A stretch of 64,000 bases of DNA from contig JAJPEQ010000013.1 in NCBI GenBank assembly GCA_021166775.1, positions 186,001 to 250,000 of the forward strand, given 5' to 3'. Made by a program: the position numbers and the translations under genes. Each line of letters begins with the position of its first letter. The stretch's first letter is position 1. The notes under the pieces are model-generated. The model was not told the DNA's origin, did no database searches, and saw only the letters and a list, made by a program, of their open reading frames with translations. Below, piece after piece: positions 19,752 to 28,783 of the stretch. The DNA comes from Comamonas sp. GTDB taxonomy: Bacteria > Pseudomonadota > Gammaproteobacteria > Burkholderiales > Burkholderiaceae_C.

Positions 19752-21316
19752 GCCGGTTTCTTCGTGGTGTGGCCATCCTCTGGGTGGCGCTGCGTCACGG
19801 GCTGGACGAGCTGGTGCTCTCGCGCTTTTCGCGCCCCTGGGTGCGGGTGCTGACGCGCTGGATCACTGTGGGCCGGCGGCTGGACGCGCCGCGCGGCCAG
19901 CGCCTGCGTGAGACGCTGCAGCAGCTGGGACCGATCTTCGTGAAGTTCGGCCAGGTGCTCTCCACCCGGCGTGATCTGATGCCGGCCGACATCGCCGACG
20001 AGCTTGCGCTGCTGCAGGACCGCGTGCCGCCGTTCGACCCGGCGATCGCGGTGGCGACGATCGAGCGTTCGTTCAAGAAGCCGATTGGTGACATCTTCGT
20101 GTCGTTCGAACGCACGCCCGTGGCCAGCGCCTCGATCGCGCAGGTGCACTTTGCCGTGCTGCGCGATCGCGACGGGCGCGAGCGCGAGGTTGCCGTCAAG
20201 GTGCTGCGCCCGGGCATGCTCGAGGCGATCGAGAAAGACCTGGCCCTGATGCGCATGGTCGCGGGCTGGGTCAGCCGCCTTTCGGCGGACGGCCGGCGCC
20301 TCAAGCCCCGCGAGGTGGTGCGCGAGTTCGACAATTACCTGCACGATGAGCTCGATCTCGTGCGCGAGGCGGCCAATGCGGCGCAGCTGCGGCGCAACAT
20401 GGCGGGGCTTGATCTGGTGTTGATCCCCGAGGTGTTCTGGGACTGGTGCCACAGCGACGTTCTGGTCATGGAGCGCATGCGGGGCGTGCCCATCAGTCAG
20501 GTCGCGCAGTTGCGCGAAGCGGGTGTGGACATCCCCAGGCTCGCGCGCGATGGCGTCACCATTTTCTTCACCCAGGTGTTTCGCGACGGTTTTTTCCATG
20601 CGGACATGCACCCGGGCAACATCATGGTGAGCACCGCTGCCGAGACCTTCGGGCGCTACATTTCGCTGGATTTCGGCATCGTCGGCTCGCTCACGGCCGT
20701 GGACAAGGAATATCTCGCGCAGAATTTCACCGCGTTCTTCCGCCGCGACTACAAGCGCGTGGCCGAACTGCACATCGAAAGCGGCTGGGTGCCGCGCGAT
20801 ACGCGCGCCAATGAACTCGAAGGGGCGATCCGCGCGGTCTGCGAACCCTATTTCGACCGGCCGCTCAAGGAAATCTCGCTGGGCATGGTGCTGCTGCGGC
20901 TGTTTCAGACCTCGCGGCGCTTTCAGGTGGAAATCCAGCCGCAGCTCGTGCTGCTGCAGAAGACGCTGCTCAACATCGAGGGGCTGGGCCGTCAGCTCGA
21001 CCCCGAGCTCGATCTGTGGAGCACGGCCAAGCCTTTTCTCGAACGGTGGATGCGCGAGCAGCTCGGTCCCCGGCGTCTGTGGCGCGAGCTGCAGGCCGAG
21101 GCGCCGCATTACGCACAGATGCTGCCCGAGCTGCCGCGGCTGCTGCACAGCTGGCTGCGTCAGCCGTCACAGCAGGGCGAATCGCAGGCGCTGCAGGAGC
21201 TGCTGACCGAGCAAAGGCGCACCAACCGGCTCCTGCAGCGGCTGATCTACGCCGGACTGGGTTTTGTGCTCGGACTTATCGTGGTGCAGCTCGTCATCCG
21301 GATCACGGTGTTGTAA
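19748..21316 (+). CDS. ubiB: Ubiquinone biosynthesis protein UbiB (ADCK/ABC1 atypical kinase family)
   Basis: A 522-residue member of the UbiB/COQ8 family, membrane-anchored proteins with ATPase activity that support ubiquinone synthesis. The family's KxGQ motif is in [13 protein letters not shown] (about residues 65-77), the Ala-rich loop in [11 protein letters not shown], a DLVREAANA segment follows, and the HADMHPGN and DFGIVG catalytic-type motifs lie near 290 and 310. Two hydrophobic helices at the C-terminus ([19 protein letters not shown]) anchor it. Start ATG 19748 overlaps the ubiJ stop codon. Confidence 0.95.
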   Translation: MSRFLRGVAILWVALRHGLDELVLSRFSRPWVRVLTRWITVGRRLDAPRGQRLRETLQQLGPIFVKFGQVLSTRRDLMPADIADELALLQDRVPPFDPAIAVATIERSFKKPIGDIFVSFERTPVASASIAQVHFAVLRDRDGREREVAVKVLRPGMLEAIEKDLALMRMVAGWVSRLSADGRRLKPREVVREFDNYLHDELDLVREAANAAQLRRNMAGLDLVLIPEVFWDWCHSDVLVMERMRGVPISQVAQLREAGVDIPRLARDGVTIFFTQVFRDGFFHADMHPGNIMVSTAAETFGRYISLDFGIVGSLTAVDKEYLAQNFTAFFRRDYKRVAELHIESGWVPRDTRANELEGAIRAVCEPYFDRPLKEISLGMVLLRLFQTSRRFQVEIQPQLVLLQKTLLNIEGLGRQLDPELDLWSTAKPFLERWMREQLGPRRLWRELQAEAPHYAQMLPELPRLLHSWLRQPSQQGESQALQELLTEQRRTNRLLQRLIYAGLGFVLGLIVVQLVIRITVL

Positions 21317-21404
21317 ATACGCGCATTGCGCCGTGGTGACGGAGGTGCGGCCACGACAGCCGGGATAATCCGCGGCGCTTTTTCCATTGCACGCGGAGCG
21401 GCCC

Positions 21405-22853
21405 ATGCTGGTGACTTTCATCGTCCTGTATCTGCTGGTATCGATCGCCATCGGCCTGCTGGCCGCGCGGCGCGTGAAAAACACGGCGGACTACGCGGTG
21501 GCCGGGCGCAGCCTGCCGCTGGCGGTGGTGATTGCCACCACCTTCGCCACCTGGTTCGGCTCGGAGACGGTGCTGGGCGCGCCGGCCCAGTTCGTCAAGG
21601 AAGGGCTGCACGGCACGGTGGAGGACCCGTTCGGCGCGGGCCTGTGCCTGGTGCTCGTGGGCCTGTTCTTCGCGCGCAAGCTTTACGCGATGAACATCAT
21701 CACCATCGGCGACTATTACCGCCGCCGGTTCGGGCGCGTGGTCGAGGTGCTGTGCTCCACCATCATCATCCTGAGCTACCTGGGCTGGGTGGCCGCGCAG
21801 ATCACGGCGCTGGGCCTGGTCTTCAGCATCCTGAGCGATGGCGCCATCACGCTCTCCTGGGGCATGGTGATCGGCACCGTGGTGGTGCTGATCTACACGC
21901 TCTATGGCGGGATGTGGTCGGTGGCGCTGACTGATTTCGTGCAGATGATCGTCATCGTGGCCGGGCTCGTGGCCATCGCCTGGTACGCGGCCGACATCGC
22001 CGGGGGTGCCGAGCGGGTGGTGGCCTACGCGGCCAGCGAGGGCAAATTGCGCTTTCTGCCGACGGGCGGCGTCAAGGAGTGGACGTTTTTCTTCGCCGCG
22101 GCGATCACCATGATGCTCGGCTCGATTCCGCAGCAGGACGTGTTCCAGCGCGTGATGTCGTCCAACAGCGCCAACACCGCCCAGAATGGGCCGATCGTCG
22201 GCGGGCTGCTGTATATCAGCTTCGCCTTCGTGCCCATGTTCGTTGTGATGGCCGCGCTGCTGGTGCTGCCGGGCACGGCCGCCATGCTCGACGACGACCC
22301 GCAAAAAGTGCTGCCCACGCTGGTCATGACGCACATGCCGGTGCTGCTGCAGGTGGCCTTTTTCGGCGCGCTGCTCTCGGCCATCATGTCCACCGCGTCG
22401 GCCACCTTGCTCGCGCCTGCCACGACCTTCGTGGAAAACATCCTGCGCAACCTCAAGCCCGGCATGAGTGATGAAGAGACGCTCAAGGCCATGCGCGTGA
22501 GCGTGCTGGTGTTCACCTTCTGCGTGCTGATCTATTCGATAACGATGGAGGGCTCGTCGATCTACGAGCTGGTTTCGGGCGCCTACCAGGTGCCGCTCGT
22601 GGGGGCCTTCGTGCCGCTGCTGATGGGCGTGTACTGGAAGCGTGCGACAACCCAGGGCGCGCTGCTGGCCGTGGTCATGGGCCTGGGCGTGTGGTTGTGG
22701 TTCGTGGCCAGCCCGGTGCTCAACGAGGCTTTCCCGCAGCAGCTCGCGGGGCTGATCGCCTCCTTTGCCGGCATGCTGGGGGGGTCGCTGGCACCGCAGT
22801 TCATCGCCGATCAGAAGGGGCGAACGCATCATTACGAGACGGCAGGCGCCTGA
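21405..22853 (+). CDS. Sodium:solute symporter (SSF family), substrate unknown
   Basis: A 482-residue inner-membrane transporter with about 13 predicted helices. SSF hallmarks are the first helix MLVTFIVLYLLVSIAIGLLA, the motif ADYAVAGRSLPLAVV, a Trp-rich YGGMWSVALTDFVQM, and QQDVFQRVMSS. The family couples sodium entry to uptake of solutes such as proline, pantothenate, sugars or carboxylates. The sequence alone does not fix the substrate. ATG 21405 is preceded by CGGAG; the in-frame TTG 21387 is less likely. Confidence 0.88.
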   Translation: MLVTFIVLYLLVSIAIGLLAARRVKNTADYAVAGRSLPLAVVIATTFATWFGSETVLGAPAQFVKEGLHGTVEDPFGAGLCLVLVGLFFARKLYAMNIITIGDYYRRRFGRVVEVLCSTIIILSYLGWVAAQITALGLVFSILSDGAITLSWGMVIGTVVVLIYTLYGGMWSVALTDFVQMIVIVAGLVAIAWYAADIAGGAERVVAYAASEGKLRFLPTGGVKEWTFFFAAAITMMLGSIPQQDVFQRVMSSNSANTAQNGPIVGGLLYISFAFVPMFVVMAALLVLPGTAAMLDDDPQKVLPTLVMTHMPVLLQVAFFGALLSAIMSTASATLLAPATTFVENILRNLKPGMSDEETLKAMRVSVLVFTFCVLIYSITMEGSSIYELVSGAYQVPLVGAFVPLLMGVYWKRATTQGALLAVVMGLGVWLWFVASPVLNEAFPQQLAGLIASFAGMLGGSLAPQFIADQKGRTHHYETAGA

Positions 22854-22937
22854 ACCGGTGCGCTGCCCGAGTGTGCTGCCCGGCCGGGCTGCGCTCCCTA
22901 TAATCGTGGGCTTTGCAAGAAATTTGCGCCGTTTGAG

Positions 22938-23252
22938 ATGCCCATTTATTCCTACCGCTGCAGTCATTGCGGCCATGCCCAGGATGCGCTGCAAAAAATA
23001 TCGGATGCGCCGCTCACGCGTTGCCCTGCCTGCGGGCAGGAGGCGTATGTCAAGCAGTTGACCGCGGCGGGTTTTCAGCTCAAGGGTACGGGCTGGTACG
23101 AGACGGATTTCAGCGGCCGCAAGAGCAGCGCACCCGCCGATGGCGCCAAGCCGACCACGGCGCCGGCCGCCAGCCCGGCAGTCGCGGAGACTACCAAACC
23201 AGTAGCGCCTGCCGCAGCCCCGGCGGCTGCTCCCGCCACTTCAGACGCTTGA
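22938..23252 (+). CDS. FmdB-family zinc-ribbon protein
   Basis: A 104-residue protein with the FmdB zinc ribbon at its N-terminus: [15 protein letters not shown] and, 18 residues on, RCPACG, giving the two CxxC metal pairs. [11 protein letters not shown] segment follows. The C-terminus is a low-complexity Ala/Pro tail. The family is often called a putative regulator, but its function is unknown. It precedes the DUF502 gene and aspS, a common order in betaproteobacteria. A TATAAT at 22899-22904 may be its -10 element. Confidence 0.9.
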   Translation: MPIYSYRCSHCGHAQDALQKISDAPLTRCPACGQEAYVKQLTAAGFQLKGTGWYETDFSGRKSSAPADGAKPTTAPAASPAVAETTKPVAPAAAPAAAPATSDA

Positions 23253-23266
23253 GGCGGAGTGCATTG

Positions 23267-23896
23267 ATGGCTGCATTGCGCAAATGGCTTTTCGCCGGCC
23301 TGCTGGTGATCGTGCCAGTGATCATCACCGCGTGGGTGCTGTCCTGGGTGGTCGGGGTGCTCGATCAGACGCTGGAAATCCTGCCGGCTGCCTGGCAGCC
23401 GGATCGCTTGCTCGGTTTTCACATCCCCGGCTTCGGCGTCGTGCTCACGCTGCTCATCCTGCTCGTCGTGGGGGGGCTCGCCAGCAACTTCTTCGGCCGC
23501 AAACTCGTCTCCATGGGCGATGCGCTGGTGAGCCGCATCCCGGTCGTGCGCTCGATCTATTCCAGCGTCAAGCAGGTCTCGGACACTCTGTTTTCCGAAA
23601 GCGGCAACGCCTTTCGCACGGCGGTGCTGGTGCAGTGGCCGCGCGACGGAATGTGGACCGTGGCCTTCGTCACGGGCAGCCCCAATGGCGAGGTGGCAGG
23701 CTATCTGCGCGACGAATTCGTCAGCGTCTACGTGCCCACCACGCCGAACCCGACCAGCGGCTATTTCGTGCTCATGCGCAAGAGCGACTGCATCGAGCTG
23801 GAAATGAGCATCGACGAAGCGCTCAAGTACATTGTTTCGATGGGTGTCGTCGCGCCGCCCGACCCGGTGCTGGCCGACAGCGAGCAACACCTTTGA
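23267..23896 (+). CDS. DUF502 family membrane protein
   Basis: A 209-residue protein with two N-terminal membrane helices (residues 7-30, [20 protein letters not shown], and about 55-78, [18 protein letters not shown]), then the DUF502 core: [38 protein letters not shown] and the conserved [10 protein letters not shown] near residue 160. The function is unknown. ATG 23267 is 14 bp after the FmdB gene, so they are probably cotranscribed with aspS. Confidence 0.9.
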   Translation: MAALRKWLFAGLLVIVPVIITAWVLSWVVGVLDQTLEILPAAWQPDRLLGFHIPGFGVVLTLLILLVVGGLASNFFGRKLVSMGDALVSRIPVVRSIYSSVKQVSDTLFSESGNAFRTAVLVQWPRDGMWTVAFVTGSPNGEVAGYLRDEFVSVYVPTTPNPTSGYFVLMRKSDCIELEMSIDEALKYIVSMGVVAPPDPVLADSEQHL

Positions 23897-23937
23897 CTGA
23901 TCGACAGCGCCCCGCGCGGGCGCAGGAAGAAAACACC

Positions 23938-25737
23938 ATGGCCATGCGTTCCAACTACTGCGGTCTCGTGACCGAGGCCCTGATGGGTCAAACCGTCACC
24001 CTGTGCGGCTGGGTGAATCGCCGCCGCGACCATGGCGGCGTGATCTTCATTGACCTGCGCGACCGCGAAGGCTACGTGCAGGTGGTCTGCGACCCCGACC
24101 GTCCCGAAATGTTCAAGATCGCTGAAGGCATACGCAACGAGTTCTGCCTGCAGGTCAGGGGGCTGGTGCGCGCGCGTCCCGAGGGCACGACCAACGACAA
24201 GCTCACCAGCGGCCAGATCGAGGTGCTGTGCCACGAGCTCACGGTGCTCAACCCCTCGGTCACACCGCCGTTTCAGATGGACGACGACAACCTGTCGGAG
24301 ACCACGCGCCTCACGCACCGCGTGATGGATCTGCGCCGCCCGGCCATGCAGCGCAACATGATGCTGCGCTACAAGACCGCGATCCAGGTGCGCAATTTCC
24401 TCGACCAGGAAGGCTTCGTCGATATTGAGACCCCCATGCTCGGCAAGAGCACGCCCGAGGGCGCGCGCGACTATCTCGTGCCCAGCCGCGTGCACGATGG
24501 CCAGTTCTACGCGTTGCCGCAGTCGCCGCAGCTGTACAAGCAGATGCTGATGGTCGCCGGCTACGACCGCTACTACCAGATTACCAAGTGCTTCCGCGAC
24601 GAGGACCTGCGCGCCGACCGCCAGCCCGAGTTCACACAGATCGACTGCGAAACCTCGTTCCTCGGCGAAGAGGAAATCCGCGACATCTTCCAGCGCATGA
24701 TCAAGCAGGTGTTCAACCAGCAGCTGGGCGTCGACCTGGGCGAGTTCCCGGTGATGAAGTACGCCGAGGCCATGCGCCGCTTTGGTTCGGACAAGCCCGA
24801 TCTGCGCGTGAAGCTCGAATTCACCGAGCTGACCGAGGTGATGAAGGATGTCGACTTCAAGGTTTTCTCCACCCCCGCGACGACGCCCGGAGGCCGTGTG
24901 GTGGCGCTGCGCGTGCCGGGCGGCGCGCACATTTCGCGCGGCGAGATCGACGGCTACACCGAGTTCGTGAAAATCTACGGCGCCAAGGGGCTGGCCTGGA
25001 TCAAGGTCAACGAAGCAGCCAGGGGCAGGGACGGCCTGCAGTCGCCCATCGTCAAGAACATCCACGATGCGGCGATCGCCGAAATTCTCAAGCGCACCGG
25101 CGCGCGCGACGGCGACCTGATCTTCTTCGGCGCCGACAAGGCAAAAATTGTCAACGACAGCATCGGCGCCTTGCGCCTGAAGGTGGGCCTGAGCGAGTTC
25201 GGGCGCAAGCACGGCCTGTTCGAGGACCGTTGGGCGCCGCTGTGGGTGGTGGACTTCCCGATGTTCGAGCACGACGACGAGGAAGACCGCTGGGTGGCGG
25301 TGCACCATCCGTTCACCAGTCCCAAGGACGGCCATGAAGACCTGATGGACACCGACCCGGGCGCCTGCCTCTCCAAGGCCTACGACATGGTCTTGAACGG
25401 CTGGGAGCTTGGTGGTGGTTCGGTGCGTATCCACCGTGCCGACGTGCAGAGCAAGGTATTTGCCGCGCTCAAGATCGGCCCCGAGGAGGCGCGCGCCAAG
25501 TTCGGTTACCTGCTCGATGCGCTGCAGTACGGCGCGCCGCCGCATGGCGGCCTGGCGTTCGGCCTGGATCGTCTGATCACCCTGATGACTGGCGCCGAAT
25601 CCATCCGCGACGTGATCGCCTTCCCCAAGACCCAACGCGCGCAGGACCTGCTCACCCAGGCACCGTCGCCGGTCGATGAAAAGCAGCTGCGCGAGCTGCA
25701 CATCAAGCTGCGCAACCCGGCGGCTGCCGCGGGCTGA
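23938..25737 (+). CDS. aspS: Aspartyl-tRNA synthetase
   Basis: A 599-residue class IIb synthetase of the bacterial AspS type. It has an N-terminal OB-fold anticodon domain ([22 protein letters not shown]), class II motif 2 ([18 protein letters not shown]), an inserted GAD domain (about residues 285-420) and motif 3 ([15 protein letters not shown]) near 533. It charges tRNA(Asp) with aspartate. Whether it is discriminating or also charges tRNA(Asn) cannot be read safely here. ATG 23938 gives [12 protein letters not shown] 23944 is an alternative. Confidence 0.97.
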   Translation: MAMRSNYCGLVTEALMGQTVTLCGWVNRRRDHGGVIFIDLRDREGYVQVVCDPDRPEMFKIAEGIRNEFCLQVRGLVRARPEGTTNDKLTSGQIEVLCHELTVLNPSVTPPFQMDDDNLSETTRLTHRVMDLRRPAMQRNMMLRYKTAIQVRNFLDQEGFVDIETPMLGKSTPEGARDYLVPSRVHDGQFYALPQSPQLYKQMLMVAGYDRYYQITKCFRDEDLRADRQPEFTQIDCETSFLGEEEIRDIFQRMIKQVFNQQLGVDLGEFPVMKYAEAMRRFGSDKPDLRVKLEFTELTEVMKDVDFKVFSTPATTPGGRVVALRVPGGAHISRGEIDGYTEFVKIYGAKGLAWIKVNEAARGRDGLQSPIVKNIHDAAIAEILKRTGARDGDLIFFGADKAKIVNDSIGALRLKVGLSEFGRKHGLFEDRWAPLWVVDFPMFEHDDEEDRWVAVHHPFTSPKDGHEDLMDTDPGACLSKAYDMVLNGWELGGGSVRIHRADVQSKVFAALKIGPEEARAKFGYLLDALQYGAPPHGGLAFGLDRLITLMTGAESIRDVIAFPKTQRAQDLLTQAPSPVDEKQLRELHIKLRNPAAAAG

Positions 25738-25749
25738 AGCTTGATGCCG

Positions 25750-25770
25750 GGGAGGTGCTTGGCACCTTCC
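25750..25770. terminator. Hairpin after aspS
   Basis: GGGAGGTGC-TTG-GCACCTTCC forms a nine-pair stem with one G-U wobble, 13 bp after the aspS stop codon. Only a short T-containing tail follows, so it is a weak intrinsic terminator at best. Confidence 0.4.
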
Positions 25771-25845
25771 TCATCGTGCTGCGATCAGGACAGTGCACTG
25801 GGGCGATGTGACACGCCGGCGCGGCTTGTCGCCGAAATATAAGCC

Positions 25846-25892
25846 AAATCGGGCTCCAGCGCTTTGCAGGTAAGCGACGGACGCTATCAAAA
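25846..25892 (-). repeat. Dispersed ~46-bp repeat, copy D
   Basis: On the minus strand it reads TTTTGATAGCGTCCGTCGCT and ends GGAGCCCGATTT. It shares the TTTGATAGC head and GCC.GATTT tail with copies A, C and E, with more divergence in the middle. It lies between the convergent aspS and pirin genes, six bases from the pirin stop codon. Confidence 0.65.
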
Positions 25893-25897
25893 TGGAT

Positions 25898-26773
25898 TTA
25901 TCGCGGTAGCGGGATGAACTCCGCCTCGTCGCCCACCACTTTCGGAAAGCGCTGTGCCTGCCAGTCCTCGCGCGCGCGCTCGATGCGCTCCTTGGTGCTC
26001 GCGACGAAGTTCCAGTCGATGAAGCGCCGCCCTATGGGTGGACCGCCGATCAGCGCGATGCGCGCGTCGGTCGTGGCGCGTATCACGACACCTGCCGGGC
26101 CATCGACTACGGCGAGTGCATGTTCGGGCAGCGCCGTGTCGCCCGCAATGAGGGTGCCGCTGGCGGCGTACAGCGCCAGCTCGGGAACCTGCGGCAGGCG
26201 CAGGGTCTGGCCGGGTGCCATATGAGCTTCGGCGTAGAGCGCACCCGCATAGGTCGGCACCGGGGATTGCAGGCCCCAGGCGGCGCCCATCATCACGCGG
26301 ACGTTCACGCCATTGATGGTCGTGCGGGGCAGGTCGCTGGCGTCGTAGTGAAAGAAGGCCGGTGTGCAGCCCTCGTCTTCTTCGGGCAGCGCCAGCCACA
26401 GCTGTAGGCCATGCAGCCGGTGGACGCGATCGCGCACCTCGGGGCGTTCGCGCTCCGAATGCGTGATGCCACGCCCGGCCACCATCAGGTTGATGTCGCC
26501 GGGCGTGATGGTCTGCGCGTGGCCCAGCGAGTCACGGTGCAGGATTTCGCCCTCGAACAGGTAGGTGACGGTGGCCAGGCCGATGTGCGGGTGCGGGCGT
26601 ACGTTGATGCCGTCGCCGGGCGCGAACCGGGCCGGGCCCATGTGATCCAGGAAGATCCACGGCCCCACGGTCTTGCGCCGCGCGGTGGGCAGCAGGCGGC
26701 GCACCGCCAGGCCGTCCAGCGGCCGCTCGCGCGCCGTGAGGAGGTCGATCACGCCGTCGTGTGCTGCAGTCAT
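25898..26773 (-). CDS. Pirin family protein (copy 1)
   Basis: A 291-residue bicupin pirin. The N-terminal cupin keeps the metal ligands: PHPHIGLATVTYLFEGE (two His) and GRGITHSERE (His and Glu). Pirins bind iron, and some have quercetinase activity or act in redox-dependent protein interactions; the role here is unknown. It follows the second pirin gene with a five-base gap, so the two are cotranscribed. Confidence 0.9.
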   Translation of the reverse strand: MTAAHDGVIDLLTARERPLDGLAVRRLLPTARRKTVGPWIFLDHMGPARFAPGDGINVRPHPHIGLATVTYLFEGEILHRDSLGHAQTITPGDINLMVAGRGITHSERERPEVRDRVHRLHGLQLWLALPEEDEGCTPAFFHYDASDLPRTTINGVNVRVMMGAAWGLQSPVPTYAGALYAEAHMAPGQTLRLPQVPELALYAASGTLIAGDTALPEHALAVVDGPAGVVIRATTDARIALIGGPPIGRRFIDWNFVASTKERIERAREDWQAQRFPKVVGDEAEFIPLPR

Positions 26774-26778
26774 GGCGC

Positions 26779-27660
26779 TCAGCCCTCCACGGCGGCGCGG
26801 CGCGGCATCTCGCCGAAGTGCCCGCTTTGCAGGTCGACGAAGGCCTGGCGGATTTCGGCCTGGGTGTTCATCACGAACGGGCCGTAGGCGGCGACGGGCT
26901 CATCGATCGGTTCGCCGCTCAGCACCAGCAGATGCGCGCCGCTCTCGGCAGCCACGCGTGCGCCGCTGCCCGCGCGGCTCAGGTGCACCACCTGCGCGTC
27001 GTGCGCGGCGGTGTCGCCCACGGCCACATGGCCCTGCAGCACGACCACGGCGCTGTTCCAGCCCTCGGGCAGCGGCAGCTCGCAGGTGCCGCCTGCCGTC
27101 AGGTGCACGTCCCAGACATGCATGGGGGTGAAGGTTCTGGCCGGGCCTCGATGGCCATCGAGCTCGCCCGCGATGAGGCGCGCGCTGCCCGCGCCATGGG
27201 CCAGCGCCACGGTGGGAATCTGCGCGGCGCCGATCGCCTGGTAGCCGGGCGCGGCGCGTTTGTCGCGCGCGGGCAGGTTGATCCAGAGCTGCGCCATCTC
27301 GAACCGGCCGCCCCGGCGCGCCCATGCACTGCCGTGGAATTCCTCGTGCAGGATGCCGCTGGCGGCGGTCATCCACTGCACGTCGCCCGGGCCGATCGTG
27401 CCGCCCTGGCCGGTGGAATCGAGGTGCTCCACTTCGCCGTCGAAGACGATGGTGACGGTTTCAAAGCCCCGGTGCGGGTGCTCGCCCACGCCGCGTCGGC
27501 GCGTGGTGGGCTCGAATTGCGCCGGGCCGCCGTAGTCCAGCATCAGGAAGGGTGAGAGCAGCGGTGCGTGCTGGTGGTAGTTGAACAGCGTGCGCACAGG
27601 AAAACCGTCGCCCACCCAATGGCCCTGCGGGGCGCTGAAGACGTGCTCTACCTGCTTCAT
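26779..27660 (-). CDS. Pirin family protein (copy 2)
   Basis: A 293-residue bicupin pirin, a diverged relative of the gene just downstream. Metal ligands are in EHPHRGFETVTIVFDGEVEH and SGILHEEFHG. ATG 27660 (MKQVEHVF) was chosen, preceded by AAGGA at a good distance; an in-frame extension of 13 codons upstream lacks support. The gene opens a two-gene pirin operon. Confidence 0.9.
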   Translation of the reverse strand: MKQVEHVFSAPQGHWVGDGFPVRTLFNYHQHAPLLSPFLMLDYGGPAQFEPTTRRRGVGEHPHRGFETVTIVFDGEVEHLDSTGQGGTIGPGDVQWMTAASGILHEEFHGSAWARRGGRFEMAQLWINLPARDKRAAPGYQAIGAAQIPTVALAHGAGSARLIAGELDGHRGPARTFTPMHVWDVHLTAGGTCELPLPEGWNSAVVVLQGHVAVGDTAAHDAQVVHLSRAGSGARVAAESGAHLLVLSGEPIDEPVAAYGPFVMNTQAEIRQAFVDLQSGHFGEMPRRAAVEG

Positions 27661-27763
27661 GGAGAAATCCTTTGCGGTGGTTTTGATTTTAAAAACCAAC
27701 GCAAATTCGTGTTGTTGGCCCGAAAGCGTTACACCGTTTCATTTGTGATGCCAATGGGTGGGC

Positions 27764-28585
27764 TCAGTAGCCAAGCCGTTCCGGCCGGATTTCCTGCAGG
27801 ATGGTGGTGGCGATCTCTTCGATGGATTTGGTGGTCGAGGACAGCCAGCGGATGCCCGATCGGCGCATCATGGCTTCGGCCTCGTGCACTTCGGCGCGGC
27901 AGTTGGTCAGGCTGGCGTAGCGCGAGCCAGGGCGGCGCTCGCTGCGAATTTCCGACAGGCGCTCGGGGCTGATCGTCAGGCCGAAGATCTTCTTGCGAAA
28001 CGGCACCAGCGCGGGCGGCAGCTGCCTGCGCTCGAAATCCTCGGGAATCAAGGGGTAGTTGGCCGCCTTCACGCCGTGCTGCATCGCCAGGTAGAGGCTG
28101 GTGGGCGTCTTGCCGCTGCGTGAGACGCCCACCAGGATCACGTCGGCGCCTTCGAGGTCATGGTTGGTCTGCCCGTCGTCGTGCGCCAGACTGAAGTTGA
28201 TGGCCTCGATGCGGTCGTGGTACTGCTTGTTTTGGCTGATGTCCGAAAAGCGCCCGACGCGGTGGTGGCTCTTGATGCCCAGCTCGTCCTCCAGCGGTTG
28301 CACGAAGGTGCCAAACATGTCCAGCATCATGCCCTTGCAGCCGTTGCGGATGATCTGCAGCACCTGCATGTCCACGAGCGTCGTGAACACCAGCGGCTTG
28401 CGCGCTTCGACCTCGGCCGTGTGGTTGATCTGGCGCACCACCTGATGCGCCTTGTCTTGCGAATCGATGAAGGGCAGGCGCACGCGCCGGGGCTCGATGT
28501 CGAATTGCGCGAGGATGGCGTTGCCAAAGGTTTCGGCGGTGATGCCGGTGCCGTCGGAGACGAAAAATACGGTGCGGTGAGTCAT
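27764..28585 (-). CDS. ppsR: Phosphoenolpyruvate synthase regulatory protein (PSRP, DUF299)
   Basis: A 273-residue bifunctional kinase/phosphorylase. In homologues it inactivates PEP synthase by ADP-dependent phosphorylation of an active-site Thr and reactivates it by Pi-dependent dephosphorylation. The P-loop GVSRSGKTPTS lies at about residues 153-163, and the N-terminus RTVFFVSDGTGITAETFG is the family signature. It is divergent from ppsA, its expected target. The true start is ATG 28585; the same frame stays open far upstream, antisense to ppsA. Confidence 0.95.
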   Translation of the reverse strand: MTHRTVFFVSDGTGITAETFGNAILAQFDIEPRRVRLPFIDSQDKAHQVVRQINHTAEVEARKPLVFTTLVDMQVLQIIRNGCKGMMLDMFGTFVQPLEDELGIKSHHRVGRFSDISQNKQYHDRIEAINFSLAHDDGQTNHDLEGADVILVGVSRSGKTPTSLYLAMQHGVKAANYPLIPEDFERRQLPPALVPFRKKIFGLTISPERLSEIRSERRPGSRYASLTNCRAEVHEAEAMMRRSGIRWLSSTTKSIEEIATTILQEIRPERLGY

Positions 28586-28783
28586 GCGTGCGGGCCGGGG
28601 CCGGGTCGACAGGGGTAGCGGCGTTGCATGCGCAGCGCCTACAATCGCGCGATTATTCCCGTTTCTCACCATGCAGCACGCTGGCCTACACCTCCAACGA
28701 CAAAGCCCAAGAGGCTGCATGGGCGTTCGCCTGCCCGACTCGCGGGGCGCGGCAGACCCGGTTTCAACTTCTGGAGCTTTCCC

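Noticed and set aside
23761-25701. A 646-codon minus-strand open frame opposite aspS
   Set aside because: Aspartyl-tRNA synthetase is unambiguous on the plus strand. The antisense frame has composition typical of a shadow.
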